From Pseudarthrobacter sp. NamE2 (GTDB lineage: Bacteria; Actinomycetota; Actinomycetes; Actinomycetales; Micrococcaceae), in contig NZ_VAHN01000002.1 of the NCBI RefSeq assembly GCF_005796205.1, positions 186,001 through 250,000 on the forward strand: a stretch of DNA of 64,000 nt, read 5' to 3'. The notes beneath the pieces were generated by a model. That model was not told where the DNA came from, did no database searches, and saw only the letters and a program-made list of their open reading frames with translations. Position numbers and translations under genes: made by a program. Positions 26,822 to 36,221 of this stretch are shown piece by piece; position 1 is the first letter of the stretch; each line of letters starts with the position of its first letter.

Positions 26822-28154
26822 GAGCGTCTCCTTCTTGCGGATTGTCGGGATTGGATCCTTGGGTGCCTGCAGCCCCTGTGGAGGTTGCGCCGAAACGGCC
26901 TTCCGCCACGCGGATGGACAGCGACGTGCCGGCAGGAGCATCCGCCGGACGCCGCACAACGGCGTGTCCGGCGATGGCTGCCGGACCTGCCTGTTGGCCT
27001 TCGAGCTCGACGACGGCGTACCCCCGGTCCAGCGTCTTCTGCGGCGAGAGCGCACGCACCTGGGCCTTGAGGTGTTCAAGCTGGTCGGCGGCACGGACCA
27101 CTGTGGAATTCACCGCCGCGGAGGACCTGCGCAGCAGCCGCTCGACCTCCTCGGCGCGGACCGTGACCAGCCCTTCCGGCGAGGCCAGGACCGGCCGCGA
27201 ATGCAGGGACGCCAGCCGGTCCGTTTCCCGGTCCACGAGGCGTTCAATGCAGCGCCGCAGCTGGTCCCGCGCCTGCCGCACCCCGGCCAGTTCCTCGGAC
27301 ACCTCGGGAACGATGCGCTTCGCGGCGTCCGTGGGCGTGGACGCCCGCAAGTCCGCGACATCGTCCAGCAGCGGACGGTCCGCCTCATGCCCGATGGCGC
27401 TCACCACCGGTGTGGCCGCCGCAGCCACCGCCCTGATCAGTTCCTCGCTGTTAAAGGGCAGCAGGTCCTCGAGCGCACCGCCGCCGCGGGCGATGACGAT
27501 GACATCCACCACGGGATGGGCGTCCAGCTCACGAAGGGCCTTTACAACCTGGGACACCGCGGTGTTGCCCTGGACAGCCACCTCGCGGACTTCGAATTCA
27601 ACGGCAGGCCAGCGCAGGGCGGCGTTCCGCAGGACGTCTTTCTTGGCGTCGGAATCCCGGCCCGTAATAAGTCCGATGCGGTGCGGGAGCAGCGGGAGGG
27701 GTTTCTTGCGTGAATCCGCGAAAAGACCCTCGGCGGAGAGCGCCTGCCGCAGCCGTTCGATCCGGGCGAGCAGGTCGCCGAGGCCCACGGGGCGGATATC
27801 GCGGACCAGCATGTTGAGCCGGCCGGTCTTCAGCCAGAACTCCGGTTTCAGCAGGGCAACCACGCGGGATCCGCGCTCCAGCGGCAGGTTCTGGCGTTCG
27901 AGCACCTTGGTCCACACCGACGCGGGCAGAGACACTTCCGCATCGACATCCCGCAGCGTCAGGTAGGCGTTGCTGCCGCGGCGGTTCAGCTCGATGACCT
28001 GCCCTTCCACCCAGGCCGAGGGAGTGCGGTCGATATGCGCCTTGAGCTTCTGCGAGAGCAGCTGCAGCGGCCAGGGGTTGTCCGGCGTGGTTTCAGCGGC
28101 CGTGGCGGGAAGGGTGGAGGGGGCTGTGCCGGGCAGGGAAGCCTGTTCAGACAT
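26814..28154 (-). CDS. xseA: Exodeoxyribonuclease VII large subunit
   Basis: 446 residues. An N-terminal OB-fold (about 30-130, [11 protein letters not shown]) is followed by the catalytic region (FVIARGGG-like [12 protein letters not shown], then [24 protein letters not shown], about 230-290) and a long coiled coil. It cuts single-stranded DNA processively in both directions. The ATG start at 28154 begins MSEQASLPG. It is cotranscribed with xseB, which overlaps it by 8 bases. Confidence 0.95.
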   Translation of the reverse strand: MSEQASLPGTAPSTLPATAAETTPDNPWPLQLLSQKLKAHIDRTPSAWVEGQVIELNRRGSNAYLTLRDVDAEVSLPASVWTKVLERQNLPLERGSRVVALLKPEFWLKTGRLNMLVRDIRPVGLGDLLARIERLRQALSAEGLFADSRKKPLPLLPHRIGLITGRDSDAKKDVLRNAALRWPAVEFEVREVAVQGNTAVSQVVKALRELDAHPVVDVIVIARGGGALEDLLPFNSEELIRAVAAAATPVVSAIGHEADRPLLDDVADLRASTPTDAAKRIVPEVSEELAGVRQARDQLRRCIERLVDRETDRLASLHSRPVLASPEGLVTVRAEEVERLLRRSSAAVNSTVVRAADQLEHLKAQVRALSPQKTLDRGYAVVELEGQQAGPAAIAGHAVVRRPADAPAGTSLSIRVAEGRFGATSTGAAGTQGSNPDNPQEGDARE

Positions 28155-28278
28155 GCAAACGCCCTTGCGGGACTGGTGCTGCGGGCATGGGGTCCTTCGT
28201 CTGTTGTACGGCGGTCATTCAACCTTATCCATAAGCTGTAGCACGCGGGACTGACAGAATCCGGCCAGGATCCCTGCC

Positions 28279-28284
28279 TAGGAT
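28279..28284 (+). promoter_or_regulatory. -10 box for the membrane protein at 28319
   Basis: TAGGAT would start transcription near 28291, giving a leader of about 28 bases that carries the GAAGGA ribosome site before GTG 28319. Confidence 0.4.
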
Positions 28285-28318
28285 GGGGGACTACCGCCAC
28301 CAACCTGAAGGATCTGCT

Positions 28319-29170
28319 GTGCGCACTTTTGTCTCCGCCGTTGCCACCGTGCTGGGTGTGCTGCTGGCCGCCGTGGCCGTGCCCGCCATCTGGCTGGACC
28401 GGAACATTGTCCAGGAGGATGGTTTCGTGGCGCTGGCGGCCCCGCTGGGCAAGAATTCGGAGTTCCAGCAGCAACTGGCGACAGCCGCCGTGGGAACCAT
28501 CGATACCAGTGCCGTCCCCGGATTCCTCTCCAACCTCGTCCAGCCGGTGCTGGAGCAGGCCGCCACCTCCATGGCAGGACTGCCCGGCTATCCCGCAGCG
28601 TGGGAGGAAACACTGCGCAGAAGCCACCGCCTGAGCTTTCCCCAGCCTGGTGATGATCCTTCTGCCGCCAAACCGGTCTCGTCACTGACTTTGGACGTTG
28701 CCCCGCTGGTGGCCCTGGGCGTGCAGGAGATCTCTACTGCCACCCGCCTTCCGCTGGAACCGCCGGGGGAGACGCTGATCAACGTTGGTGAGCCGGCACA
28801 GCGGGAATGGACCGAACGCCTGGCCACGTACGCCCCTATGGGATACCTGCTTGCCGCCGGTTCCGGGGTTGCCCTCCTTCTTGCGCTCGTGGCAGCCCGG
28901 CGGCGCTGGAAAGTGCTGGTGGGAGCCGGCCTTGGCGGCCTGCTGCTGGCCGGCCTCTGGGTTGTGGGGGTGCAGATTGGCTCCGCGGCGGCACTGGCCA
29001 CGGACACCGGAAACGAAGTGGCCAACCTGTTCCGGGACGAGTTTGTGGCAGCGGCCAACGCCGACTTCATGGGTTGGACCGTGGCCGCGGCGGTCACGGG
29101 CGCAGTCCTGCTGGTGATGGGCATTGTGGCGGGCATCGCATCGCGGAGGCGGGCCGGCACAAGCCGGTAG
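28319..29170 (+). CDS. Membrane protein of unknown function
   Basis: About 283 residues. A signal-anchor helix (about 3-25) is followed by an extracellular domain of about 150 residues, then three hydrophobic helices near 178-198, 205-225 and 250-272, and an Arg-rich end. I do not recognise the family. GTG 28319 has GAAGGA 6 bases upstream, which is why I prefer it to the ATG at 28283 that overlaps a -10 box. ispH follows after a 9-base gap under its own likely promoter. Confidence 0.7.
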   Translation: MRTFVSAVATVLGVLLAAVAVPAIWLDRNIVQEDGFVALAAPLGKNSEFQQQLATAAVGTIDTSAVPGFLSNLVQPVLEQAATSMAGLPGYPAAWEETLRRSHRLSFPQPGDDPSAAKPVSSLTLDVAPLVALGVQEISTATRLPLEPPGETLINVGEPAQREWTERLATYAPMGYLLAAGSGVALLLALVAARRRWKVLVGAGLGGLLLAGLWVVGVQIGSAAALATDTGNEVANLFRDEFVAAANADFMGWTVAAAVTGAVLLVMGIVAGIASRRRAGTSR

Positions 29171-29173
29171 CAT
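29168..29173 (+). promoter_or_regulatory. -10 box for ispH (leaderless)
   Basis: TAGCAT overlaps the upstream stop codon region and is followed by 6 bases and the ATG at 29180. It favours this ATG over the GTG at 29177. Confidence 0.45.
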
Positions 29174-29179
29174 GGAGTG

Positions 29180-30259
29180 ATGACCTCGACCGCTGTTTCC
29201 CTTTCGATGCCTACTGTCCCCCGTCGGCGCCGCTCTCCCGAGGAAGTAGCAGCTGCAGCCCCCGTGCTCGGCAACAAGAAGGTGCTGCTGGCGGCCCCGC
29301 GGGGATACTGCGCCGGAGTCGACCGCGCCGTGATCGCCGTCGAAAAGGCCCTGGAGCACTACGGACCTCCCGTCTACGTGCGGAAGCAGATCGTGCACAA
29401 CGTCCACGTGGTCAGCTCGCTGGAGGAAAAGGGCGCGATCTTCGTGGAGGAACTCGAAGAGGTCCCAGAGGGCGCCCTGGTCATTTTCTCCGCCCACGGC
29501 GTTTCACCGGCCGTGGTCAACTCGGCAGAACAGCGGGGCCTGCGGACCATCGACGCCACCTGCCCGCTGGTGACCAAGGTGCACAAAGAAGCGGTCCGCT
29601 TCGCCAAGGACGATTTCGACATCCTGCTCATCGGGCACGACGGCCACGAGGAAGTAGAAGGCACTTCGGGCGAAGCGCCGGAGCACATCCAGATCATCAA
29701 CGGCCCGCACGAAGTGGACAAGGTGACTGTCCGCGACCCGGAAAAAGTCATCTGGCTGTCCCAGACCACCCTTAGCGTTGACGAAACCATGGAAACCGTC
29801 CGGCTGCTCAAGGAGCGGTTCCCCACGCTCCAGGATCCGCCCAGCGATGACATCTGCTACGCCACCACCAACAGGCAGGTGGCCATCAAGAAGATCGCGC
29901 CCCAGGCAGACCTGGTGATCGTGGTCGGCTCGGCGAACTCTTCCAACTCGGTCCGGCTCGTCGAGGTGGCCCTGGAATACGGGGCCAAGGCTTCCTACCG
30001 CGTGGACTTCGCCAACGAGGTGGACGAATCCTGGCTGGAAGGCGTGGCCACGGTGGGCGTGACCTCCGGCGCGTCCGTACCGGAAGTCCTGGTGCAGGAT
30101 GTGTTGCGGCTGCTGGCAGACTACGGCTACGGGACCGTGGAAGAGGTTGTCACGGCCGAGGAAGACCTGCTCTTCTCACTGCCCAAGGAGCTCCGCGCCA
30201 CCCTGAAGCAGGCCGGCGATGTGAGCCGTGCCCTGGGCGGACGCAGGCCCCGCAGCTGA
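29180..30259 (+). CDS. ispH: 4-hydroxy-3-methylbut-2-enyl diphosphate reductase
   Basis: 359 residues (LytB). It performs the last step of the MEP pathway, reducing HMBPP to IPP and DMAPP. The three cysteines that hold the iron-sulphur cluster are all present: Cys44 ([11 protein letters not shown]), Cys128 ([11 protein letters not shown]) and Cys226 (ICYATTNRQ). The catalytic Glu lies in the [10 protein letters not shown] region nearby. The gene is convergent with rmuC. Confidence 0.96.
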   Translation: MTSTAVSLSMPTVPRRRRSPEEVAAAAPVLGNKKVLLAAPRGYCAGVDRAVIAVEKALEHYGPPVYVRKQIVHNVHVVSSLEEKGAIFVEELEEVPEGALVIFSAHGVSPAVVNSAEQRGLRTIDATCPLVTKVHKEAVRFAKDDFDILLIGHDGHEEVEGTSGEAPEHIQIINGPHEVDKVTVRDPEKVIWLSQTTLSVDETMETVRLLKERFPTLQDPPSDDICYATTNRQVAIKKIAPQADLVIVVGSANSSNSVRLVEVALEYGAKASYRVDFANEVDESWLEGVATVGVTSGASVPEVLVQDVLRLLADYGYGTVEEVVTAEEDLLFSLPKELRATLKQAGDVSRALGGRRPRS

Positions 30260-30292
30260 CCAAACGGCCGAGCCCTTCCCGCTGCACGGGGA

Positions 30293-31519
30293 TCAGGCAG
30301 CTGCCTCCTCGCCCTGTAACTCTGGAGCGGCCAGCGCACGGGGCGTCACTTCCACGGACGGCGGAGCGGCCAGGCCGGACTCCTCCAGCGTGTTCAGCTT
30401 CCTGGCGGTGGGCAGCACCCGGGCCTCCAGGGTGCCCACCATGGAGTTATAGCGGTCCACCGAAGTTTTGAGTGAGGCCCCCAGCTTGCTGACGTTCTCC
30501 CCGAGCGTACCCATCCGGTCGTAGAGCTGCCGCGCCAGGTCGAACAGCTCCCGGGCGCTGTCGGTCAGGACGTCCTGCCGCCACGTGAAAGCCACCGATT
30601 TCAGCACTGCCAGCAGGGTGCTGGGGGATGCCAGCACCACGTTCCGGGACAGCGCATGGTCCAGCAATTCCGCGTCCGCCGCGAGTGCGGCAGCGAGAAT
30701 GGATTCGGCAGGAATGAAGCAGATCACCAGTTCGGGGGAGTTGCCCGGAATGTCCCAATACTTCTTGTTGCTGAGCGCGTCCACATGCGCACGAAGCGCC
30801 TTGGCGTGGGCGGCCAGCAGCGCCTGCTGCGAACGGCCGTCTGCCGCCGTCGGCGACCCCGGCCTGAAGTTCCGGGGATCCGGCCCGTTCAACTCCTGGG
30901 CTTCCAGGTAGGACGACAGCGGAACCTTGGCATCCACCACCAGCTGCTTTCCGCCGGGAAGCTGGACCACGAGGTCGGGACGGACCGTGGAATCGCTGCC
31001 TGCGCTGTGCAGCTGCTCCACAAAGTCCACGTGGCGCAACATGCCGGAAGCCTCCACCACCCGCCGCAGCTGGACCTCACCCCACTGGCCACGCGCGCTG
31101 TTGGACCGCAGTGCCGATTCCAGCGCATGGGTGGAACGGATCAACTGCTCGTCGGAAAGCCGGGCTTCCTGGAGCTGCTGGGCGAGCTGGCCGTACTGCT
31201 CCACCCGGTCGCGTTCCAGCAGGGCAACCTGCTGCTGCACCGCGGAAAGCTTCTCCGCCACCGGCGCCAGCGCGCGGAGCACGCTGCCGTCCTGCGACCG
31301 GGCCTCGCCGAGCTCACGGTTCTGTGCCGCCAAAAGCCGCCGCTCGGCGTCGGCCGCTGCAAATAGCGCGCTGACCTCGGAAAGCCGGGACGAGACTGCG
31401 TCGAAGTCTGCCTCCAGGGCATGCGAGTTCTTCCGCAGCACAAGAAACGTGGCAGCGGCACCGGCGAGGGCGCCCAGCAGCAGCATGAACAAGGCCAGAA
31501 TCAACGCAAAAACATCCAT
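30293..31519 (-). CDS. rmuC: DNA recombination protein RmuC
   Basis: About 408 residues. An N-terminal membrane helix (about 4-26) is followed by a long coiled coil (about 35-150) and the RmuC nuclease-like domain (SNSARGQWGEVQLRRVVE, VQLPGGKQLVVDAKVPLSSY). RmuC limits inversions at short repeats. ATG 31519 has GAGGG upstream and gives the usual N-terminus; an earlier start at 31564 would add 15 unconserved residues. It is divergent from ychF. Confidence 0.9.
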   Translation of the reverse strand: MDVFALILALFMLLLGALAGAAATFLVLRKNSHALEADFDAVSSRLSEVSALFAAADAERRLLAAQNRELGEARSQDGSVLRALAPVAEKLSAVQQQVALLERDRVEQYGQLAQQLQEARLSDEQLIRSTHALESALRSNSARGQWGEVQLRRVVEASGMLRHVDFVEQLHSAGSDSTVRPDLVVQLPGGKQLVVDAKVPLSSYLEAQELNGPDPRNFRPGSPTAADGRSQQALLAAHAKALRAHVDALSNKKYWDIPGNSPELVICFIPAESILAAALAADAELLDHALSRNVVLASPSTLLAVLKSVAFTWRQDVLTDSARELFDLARQLYDRMGTLGENVSKLGASLKTSVDRYNSMVGTLEARVLPTARKLNTLEESGLAAPPSVEVTPRALAAPELQGEEAAA

Positions 31520-31595
31520 GCCCTCACTGTGGCACGGGGCTCTGACAATCCCGGGCAGTGACATCCGGCGTTACTGGCCCGGGACGCCCTGCGGG

Positions 31596-31601
31596 TAGAA
31601 T
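31596..31601 (+). promoter_or_regulatory. -10 box for ychF (leaderless)
   Basis: TAGAAT lies 8 bases before the GTG at 31610 and only 2 bases before the ATG at 31604. It therefore points to GTG 31610 as the start. Confidence 0.45.
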
Positions 31602-31609
31602 CAATGCTC

Positions 31610-32695
31610 GTGGCTCTTACTATTGGCATCGTCGGACTGCCCAACGTCGGCAAATCAACCCTCTTCAACGCGCTCACCCGCAACCAGGTCCTGGCCGCGA
31701 ACTACCCGTTCGCCACCATCGAGCCGAACGTCGGCGTCGTGAACCTGCCGGACCCGCGGCTGGACAAGCTTGCCGGGATCTTCGGCTCGCAGCGCGTGCT
31801 GCCGGCGGCCGTCTCCTTCGTGGACATTGCCGGCATCGTCAAGGGTGCGTCCGAGGGCGAAGGGCTGGGCAACCAGTTCCTGGCCAACATCCGTGAAGCC
31901 GAAGCCATCGCCGAAGTGGTGCGCGTGTTCGATGACCCCGACGTAGTTCACGTGGACGGCAAGGTGGACCCCCGCTCGGACATGGAAACCATCAACACCG
32001 AGCTCATCCTCGCCGACCTGCAGACTATCGAGAAGGCCATCCCGCGGATCGAAAAAGAGGTCAAGATCAAGAAGCGGGAGGCTGCCGAACTGGCAGCCAT
32101 CAAGGCCGCACAGGCGGTTCTGGAACGCGGGGACACCATCTACTCCGCCATCAAGGGCGACAAGCTGGACATGGAACACCTCAAGGAGCTCAGCCTGCTC
32201 ACGGCCAAGCCCTTCATTTACGTGTTCAACGCTGACGAAGCCATCCTCGGCAGCCCGGAAAAGCAGGAGGAGCTGCGCGCCCTCGTGGCCCCGGCGGACT
32301 GCATCTTCCTGGATGCCAAGCTCGAAGCGGACCTCGTGGAACTCGATGAAGAAGAAGCCCGCGAGATGCTGGAGATGAACGGCCAGGAAGAATCCGGTCT
32401 TGACCAGCTGGCCCGCGTCGGCTTCCACACCCTCGGATTGCAGACCTACCTCACCGCAGGCCCCAAGGAAGCACGCGCCTGGACCATCCGCCAGGGCGAC
32501 ACTGCACCGCAGGCAGCCGGTGTGATCCACTCCGACTTCCAGCGCGGCTTCATCAAGGCCGAGGTAGTGTCCTTCGACGATCTCGTGGAGGCCGGCTCCA
32601 TGGCCGAGGCGAAGTCCCGCGGCAAGGTCCGGATCGAAGGCAAGGAATACGTTATGGCCGACGGCGACGTCGTGGAGTTCCGCTTCAACGTCTGA
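31610..32695 (+). CDS. ychF: Ribosome-associated ATPase YchF (OLA1 family)
   Basis: About 361 residues. The P-loop is [18 protein letters not shown]3 is [20 protein letters not shown], and the G4 equivalent is the NADE-type [10 protein letters not shown], which explains ATP rather than GTP preference. A coiled coil and a C-terminal TGS domain follow. It binds ribosomes and takes part in stress and translation control. The GTG start at 31610 yields the family-typical N-terminus [10 protein letters not shown]. Confidence 0.95.
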   Translation: MALTIGIVGLPNVGKSTLFNALTRNQVLAANYPFATIEPNVGVVNLPDPRLDKLAGIFGSQRVLPAAVSFVDIAGIVKGASEGEGLGNQFLANIREAEAIAEVVRVFDDPDVVHVDGKVDPRSDMETINTELILADLQTIEKAIPRIEKEVKIKKREAAELAAIKAAQAVLERGDTIYSAIKGDKLDMEHLKELSLLTAKPFIYVFNADEAILGSPEKQEELRALVAPADCIFLDAKLEADLVELDEEEAREMLEMNGQEESGLDQLARVGFHTLGLQTYLTAGPKEARAWTIRQGDTAPQAAGVIHSDFQRGFIKAEVVSFDDLVEAGSMAEAKSRGKVRIEGKEYVMADGDVVEFRFNV

Positions 32696-32799
32696 CGGGT
32701 CCAACGCCCGGCCGGTTGCAGACCTTATCCTGACTTATATAGGGCGTGATCCTGGCTGCTCCAGGTCCACCTCCCGGGACAAAAACACAAGGAGGCGGC

Positions 32800-34560
32800 G
32801 TGCGGCTCAGGCGCCTGGCGCGGTACATCACGGCGGCAGCTGCGGCTGCCCTGGTTTTGTCAGGCTGCTCGGGCGGCGGCACGGCGCCCGTCATGGTGGG
32901 GGAGGTGAAACGCGGCGGCGTCGCCACCGTTGCAGAGGTCAACGCGTTCTCCTCCTTCAACCCCTACAGCGCCGACGGCAACACGGACATCAATTCCAAG
33001 ATCGGTTACATCACCCACTCGGGGTTCTACTACCTGGATGACAAAGCAGCGGTAGTCCGCAATGAGAAGTTCGGGCGGTTTGAGAAGGTCTCGGACAATC
33101 CGTTGAAGGTCAGGTACACCGTCAACGAGGGCGTTAAATGGTCCGACGGCGAAGCTATTGACGCCGGGGACCTCCTCCTGAGCTGGGCGGCCGGCTCAGG
33201 ATATTTCGACGACGCCGACCCCCAGGCCGGGACGGGCACCACCTTCTTTTCCGCTGCTGCCGACACCAGCGGACTGGCCGGGACCGTCTTTCCCGAACTT
33301 GGCGACGACGGCCGTTCGATCACCCTGGAGTATGCGACTCCTTACGCTGACTGGGAAGTGGCGTTCGACGTCGGGCTGCCGGCGCACGTCGTGGCCGCCA
33401 AGGGCGGCCTGAACGATGAGGAGGACCTCGTCGAACTGCTGCGGGATTCACCCCGCGGCAACCCGGAGAAGCCGGAAGCCAACCCGGAACTGAAGGCGAT
33501 CAGCGATTTCTGGAACTCCGGCTTCGACACCAAATCGCTTCCTGACGATCCGTCCCTGTACCTGTCCAGCGGCCCCTACATTGTGCGGGACATCGTTCCC
33601 GAGTCATCCATGCGGCTCGTGCGGAACCGCGACTACGTTTGGGGAGCCGAGCCGTGGTTGGACGAGATCACCATTCGCTTCACCGGGGCGCTGCCCGCAG
33701 CCGTTGATGCCCTCCGCAACGGACAGGCGGACATCATTTCCCCGCAGCCCTCAGCAGGCACCGAGCAACTTTTCGCCGGGCTGGCGGATCAGGGCAACAC
33801 CGTTGAACGCTACGAGCAGTCCGGCTACGACCATCTGGACCTCAACTTTTCCGGCGTTTTTGAGGATGAGGATGTCCGCGAAGCCTTCTTGAAAACTGTG
33901 CCGCGCCAGGCCATTGTGGACGCCGTAGTGGGGGAGATGCTGCCGGACCCGAAGCCGCTTGACTCCCACGTCTTCCTGCCGGCCCACCCTAAATACGCGG
34001 ACACTGCCCGGAACAACGGCTCGTCGGAATACACCGAGGTGGATGTCGAGGGAGCACGGGCGCTCCTGGAGGGCGCCACGCCCACTGTCCGGATTCTTTA
34101 CAACCGGGACAATCCCAACCGTGCCCGGGCCTTTGCCCTGATCCGTGACTCGGCCGCGCAGGCAGGTTTCCAGGTGGAGGACGGCGGGCAGGGCAGCGCC
34201 GACTGGGCAAGGTCCCTGGGCGGAAGCGGCCACGACGCCGCTCTGCTGGGCTGGATCGGCACCAGCGCCGGAGTCAGCCGGGTCCCGCAGATCTTCCGTA
34301 CCGGTGCGGGCAGCAACTTCAACGGTTTTTCCGACGCCGATGCTGACCGTGCCATGGAACAGTTGGCAGGGACCACCGACCTGGGGCGGCAGGACGAACT
34401 CCTCGCGGACATCGACAAGCAGATCTGGGAGAACGCCTACGGTCTCCCGCTGTACCAGACCATCGGCACCACTGTTGTTGGCCCCCGGATAACCGGCGTG
34501 AAGTCGAGCTCCGGTCCGCTTGGCGTGTGGTGGAACGTGTGGGAGTGGCGCCTGGCCTAG
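32800..34560 (+). CDS. Peptide-type ABC substrate-binding lipoprotein (SBP_bac_5), now without transporter
   Basis: About 586 residues. A lipoprotein signal ends in LVLSGC with Cys23, and the rest is a full-length DppA/OppA-type binding protein ending GVWWNVWEWRLA. GTG 32800 has AAGGAGG 4 bases upstream. Such genes are normally followed by two permeases and an ATPase, but here the permeases are missing and only an ATPase scar remains (34571-35019). In M. tuberculosis the related lipoprotein LpqW also sits by typA with no transporter. It may still work as a binding or regulatory lipoprotein. Confidence 0.85.
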   Translation: MRLRRLARYITAAAAAALVLSGCSGGGTAPVMVGEVKRGGVATVAEVNAFSSFNPYSADGNTDINSKIGYITHSGFYYLDDKAAVVRNEKFGRFEKVSDNPLKVRYTVNEGVKWSDGEAIDAGDLLLSWAAGSGYFDDADPQAGTGTTFFSAAADTSGLAGTVFPELGDDGRSITLEYATPYADWEVAFDVGLPAHVVAAKGGLNDEEDLVELLRDSPRGNPEKPEANPELKAISDFWNSGFDTKSLPDDPSLYLSSGPYIVRDIVPESSMRLVRNRDYVWGAEPWLDEITIRFTGALPAAVDALRNGQADIISPQPSAGTEQLFAGLADQGNTVERYEQSGYDHLDLNFSGVFEDEDVREAFLKTVPRQAIVDAVVGEMLPDPKPLDSHVFLPAHPKYADTARNNGSSEYTEVDVEGARALLEGATPTVRILYNRDNPNRARAFALIRDSAAQAGFQVEDGGQGSADWARSLGGSGHDAALLGWIGTSAGVSRVPQIFRTGAGSNFNGFSDADADRAMEQLAGTTDLGRQDELLADIDKQIWENAYGLPLYQTIGTTVVGPRITGVKSSSGPLGVWWNVWEWRLA

Positions 34561-34570
34561 GGGCCGGGCA

Positions 34571-35019
34571 ATGTCCAACCTCAACCCGGTTTGGAAGATC
34601 GGCTACCAGGCTCGCTCGATCCCATGTACAACATCTTCCGGACCATCGAAGAGCCGTTGCGGGTCCACAAGATCGGCGACCGGGCCAGCAGGGAGAAGAA
34701 GGTCCGTGAGCTGCTGGACCAGGTGGCGCTGCCTCAGTCCGCCATGCAGCGGTACACGAACGAGCTCTCCGGCGGGCAGCGGCTCCTGAACCTGCTGGCG
34801 GACCTGCAGGCCAACCTCGGGCTGACGTACCTCTTCATTACGCACGACCTCGCCGTGGTCCGCCAGATCGCGGACCACGTATGCGTGATGGAGAAGGGGC
34901 GCCTGGTGGAGACCGGTTCAACGGACGACGTCTTCGAATCACCGCAGCAGGAATACACCAAGGCACTGTTGAACGCCATTCCCGGCGCCAAGCTGATGCT
35001 GCCGCCCGAGGTGGCATAA
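34571..35019 (+). pseudogene. Scar of a peptide ABC transporter ATPase (two ABC domains, multiply deleted)
   Basis: The first piece (ATG 34571) reads MSNLNPVWKIGYQ, matching the Q-loop region of a first ABC domain. A frame change then leads into a second ABC domain from SLDPMYNIFRTIEEPL (frame 34591-35019). In that second part the signature ELSGGQR is joined directly to LLNLLADLQ, so Walker B and the D-loop are deleted in frame. FITHDLAVVRQIADH and the C-terminus are intact. Walker A is absent from both. No active ATPase can be made. The junctions fit recombination between the two similar domains. Confidence 0.75.
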
Positions 35020-35096
35020 CCGGCGCCTGCGTCAGGAACGGCCGGAACCTGGAGCCCTGCGCCTCCCGGTTCCGGCCGTTTCCTTGTAGATATGCC

Positions 35097-35951
35097 TCAG
35101 TCGCGGGCAGCGCCGGCATCGGGTCCGGCGGCCAGCACGGGCGGCGCGTCCTGGTCCGGCTTCCGGTCCAGCCCCAGGCCGCGCAGCCGCCGCTCCAGCA
35201 GTGCGCCCAGTGCCTGCCGGCCCGCCGTGTTCATATGCACCGCGTCCGCGAGGTCCTTGGCCAGGCCATACCGGGTCAACCAGTCGCCGACGGACACAAA
35301 CGGCAGGTTCTGTGCCGCAGCAACATTTCCGAGCAGCCTGTCCACTTCCGTGCGCCGCCCACCGCCGCGGCCCTCGCCGCGGGCCAGCGTACCGATCATT
35401 GCCATGCGGGTTCCGGGGTAGCGCGCCTGCAGTTCCGAAATCAGATCCTCCGCGTTTTCGGTAATCCGGGCATCGCTGGCCCCGTGGGCTGCGTCGTTGC
35501 CGCCGCCCTGGATGACGATCAGGGCGGGAGTCCCGGATGGGAGCAGCCAGTCACCGTTGCGGAGGGCGTCGATGTAATTGCCGGTGGCGCCGTTGCCGGT
35601 GACGAATCCCGTTCCTCCCCGGCCGCAGAAGTAGACCTTGTACCCTGCCGACGTAAGGCCCTGGCGGGGCCAGCCGTCTACGGGTTCGGACTGGGAATCC
35701 CCAATCAGGAGCACTGTCCGGGCGATGTCAGGGACCACCGCCTCAAGCCGTCCGTTGTCCTGGTTCCGGACCGTGGAACGCGCGTATAGTGTTCCGGCTG
35801 CGGGCTGCGCCGCTGCGGCAACTGCCGGTGGCTGTGCAGCGGGGGAGAGGCCGGGCAGTGCGCATCCCGAGAGGCCCACAAGCCCGGATGCGACGATGGC
35901 AAGTCCTGCTCCGGAGGCGCCAAGGCGGGTACGGGCCATGGCTCGTGTCAT
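35097..35951 (-). CDS. SGNH/GDSL-type hydrolase, predicted lipoprotein
   Basis: 284 residues. The lipobox is VGLSGC (Cys30). Block I is IGDSQSE with Ser86, block III GGGNDA with Asn152, and block V DAVHMN with Asp236 and His239, so the catalytic residues are complete. An Arg/Gly-rich loop (about 190-200) precedes the last third. It probably removes acyl or acetyl groups from a cell-surface glycan or lipid. The start has GGAGACATCCCT upstream. It is divergent from typA. Confidence 0.85.
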   Translation of the reverse strand: MTRAMARTRLGASGAGLAIVASGLVGLSGCALPGLSPAAQPPAVAAAAQPAAGTLYARSTVRNQDNGRLEAVVPDIARTVLLIGDSQSEPVDGWPRQGLTSAGYKVYFCGRGGTGFVTGNGATGNYIDALRNGDWLLPSGTPALIVIQGGGNDAAHGASDARITENAEDLISELQARYPGTRMAMIGTLARGEGRGGGRRTEVDRLLGNVAAAQNLPFVSVGDWLTRYGLAKDLADAVHMNTAGRQALGALLERRLRGLGLDRKPDQDAPPVLAAGPDAGAARD

Positions 35952-36117
35952 AGGGATGTCTCCGGGCGTGCTCGGTGCTGCGTGTCAGAGCAATCATGTG
36001 GCATACCGGGCGTGATGGCCAGTGATTTTGCTCACTATTTTTGGGCGTGGCGCAGGCCCTGCCTCCGGGCGGGTGTCCAGGCGCCCGGGTATTTAGGCCA
36101 ATAAATGCCCCTGCCGG

Positions 36118-36123
36118 TAGAAT
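36118..36123 (+). promoter_or_regulatory. -10 box for typA
   Basis: TAGAAT in the 270-base SGNH/typA gap would give a leader of about 95 bases. No other clear element is seen there. Confidence 0.35.
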
Positions 36124-36221
36124 AGGGGAAGGCGCCCTGTGCAAAGGACCTTATCCGTCGTGCATTCCGGTAGGACGTGGCGCGATACAACAGCTGACTC
36201 CACTGAATCGAGCCATTACGC

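Noticed and set aside
26603..27094. Extended xseB of 163 residues
   Set aside because: The extra N-terminal part is xseA read in another frame. GTG 26821 gives a normal 72-residue XseB.
34591..35019. A real small ABC ATPase gene
   Set aside because: It lacks Walker A and Walker B and has an upstream fragment of another ABC domain in a different frame. I list it as a pseudogene.
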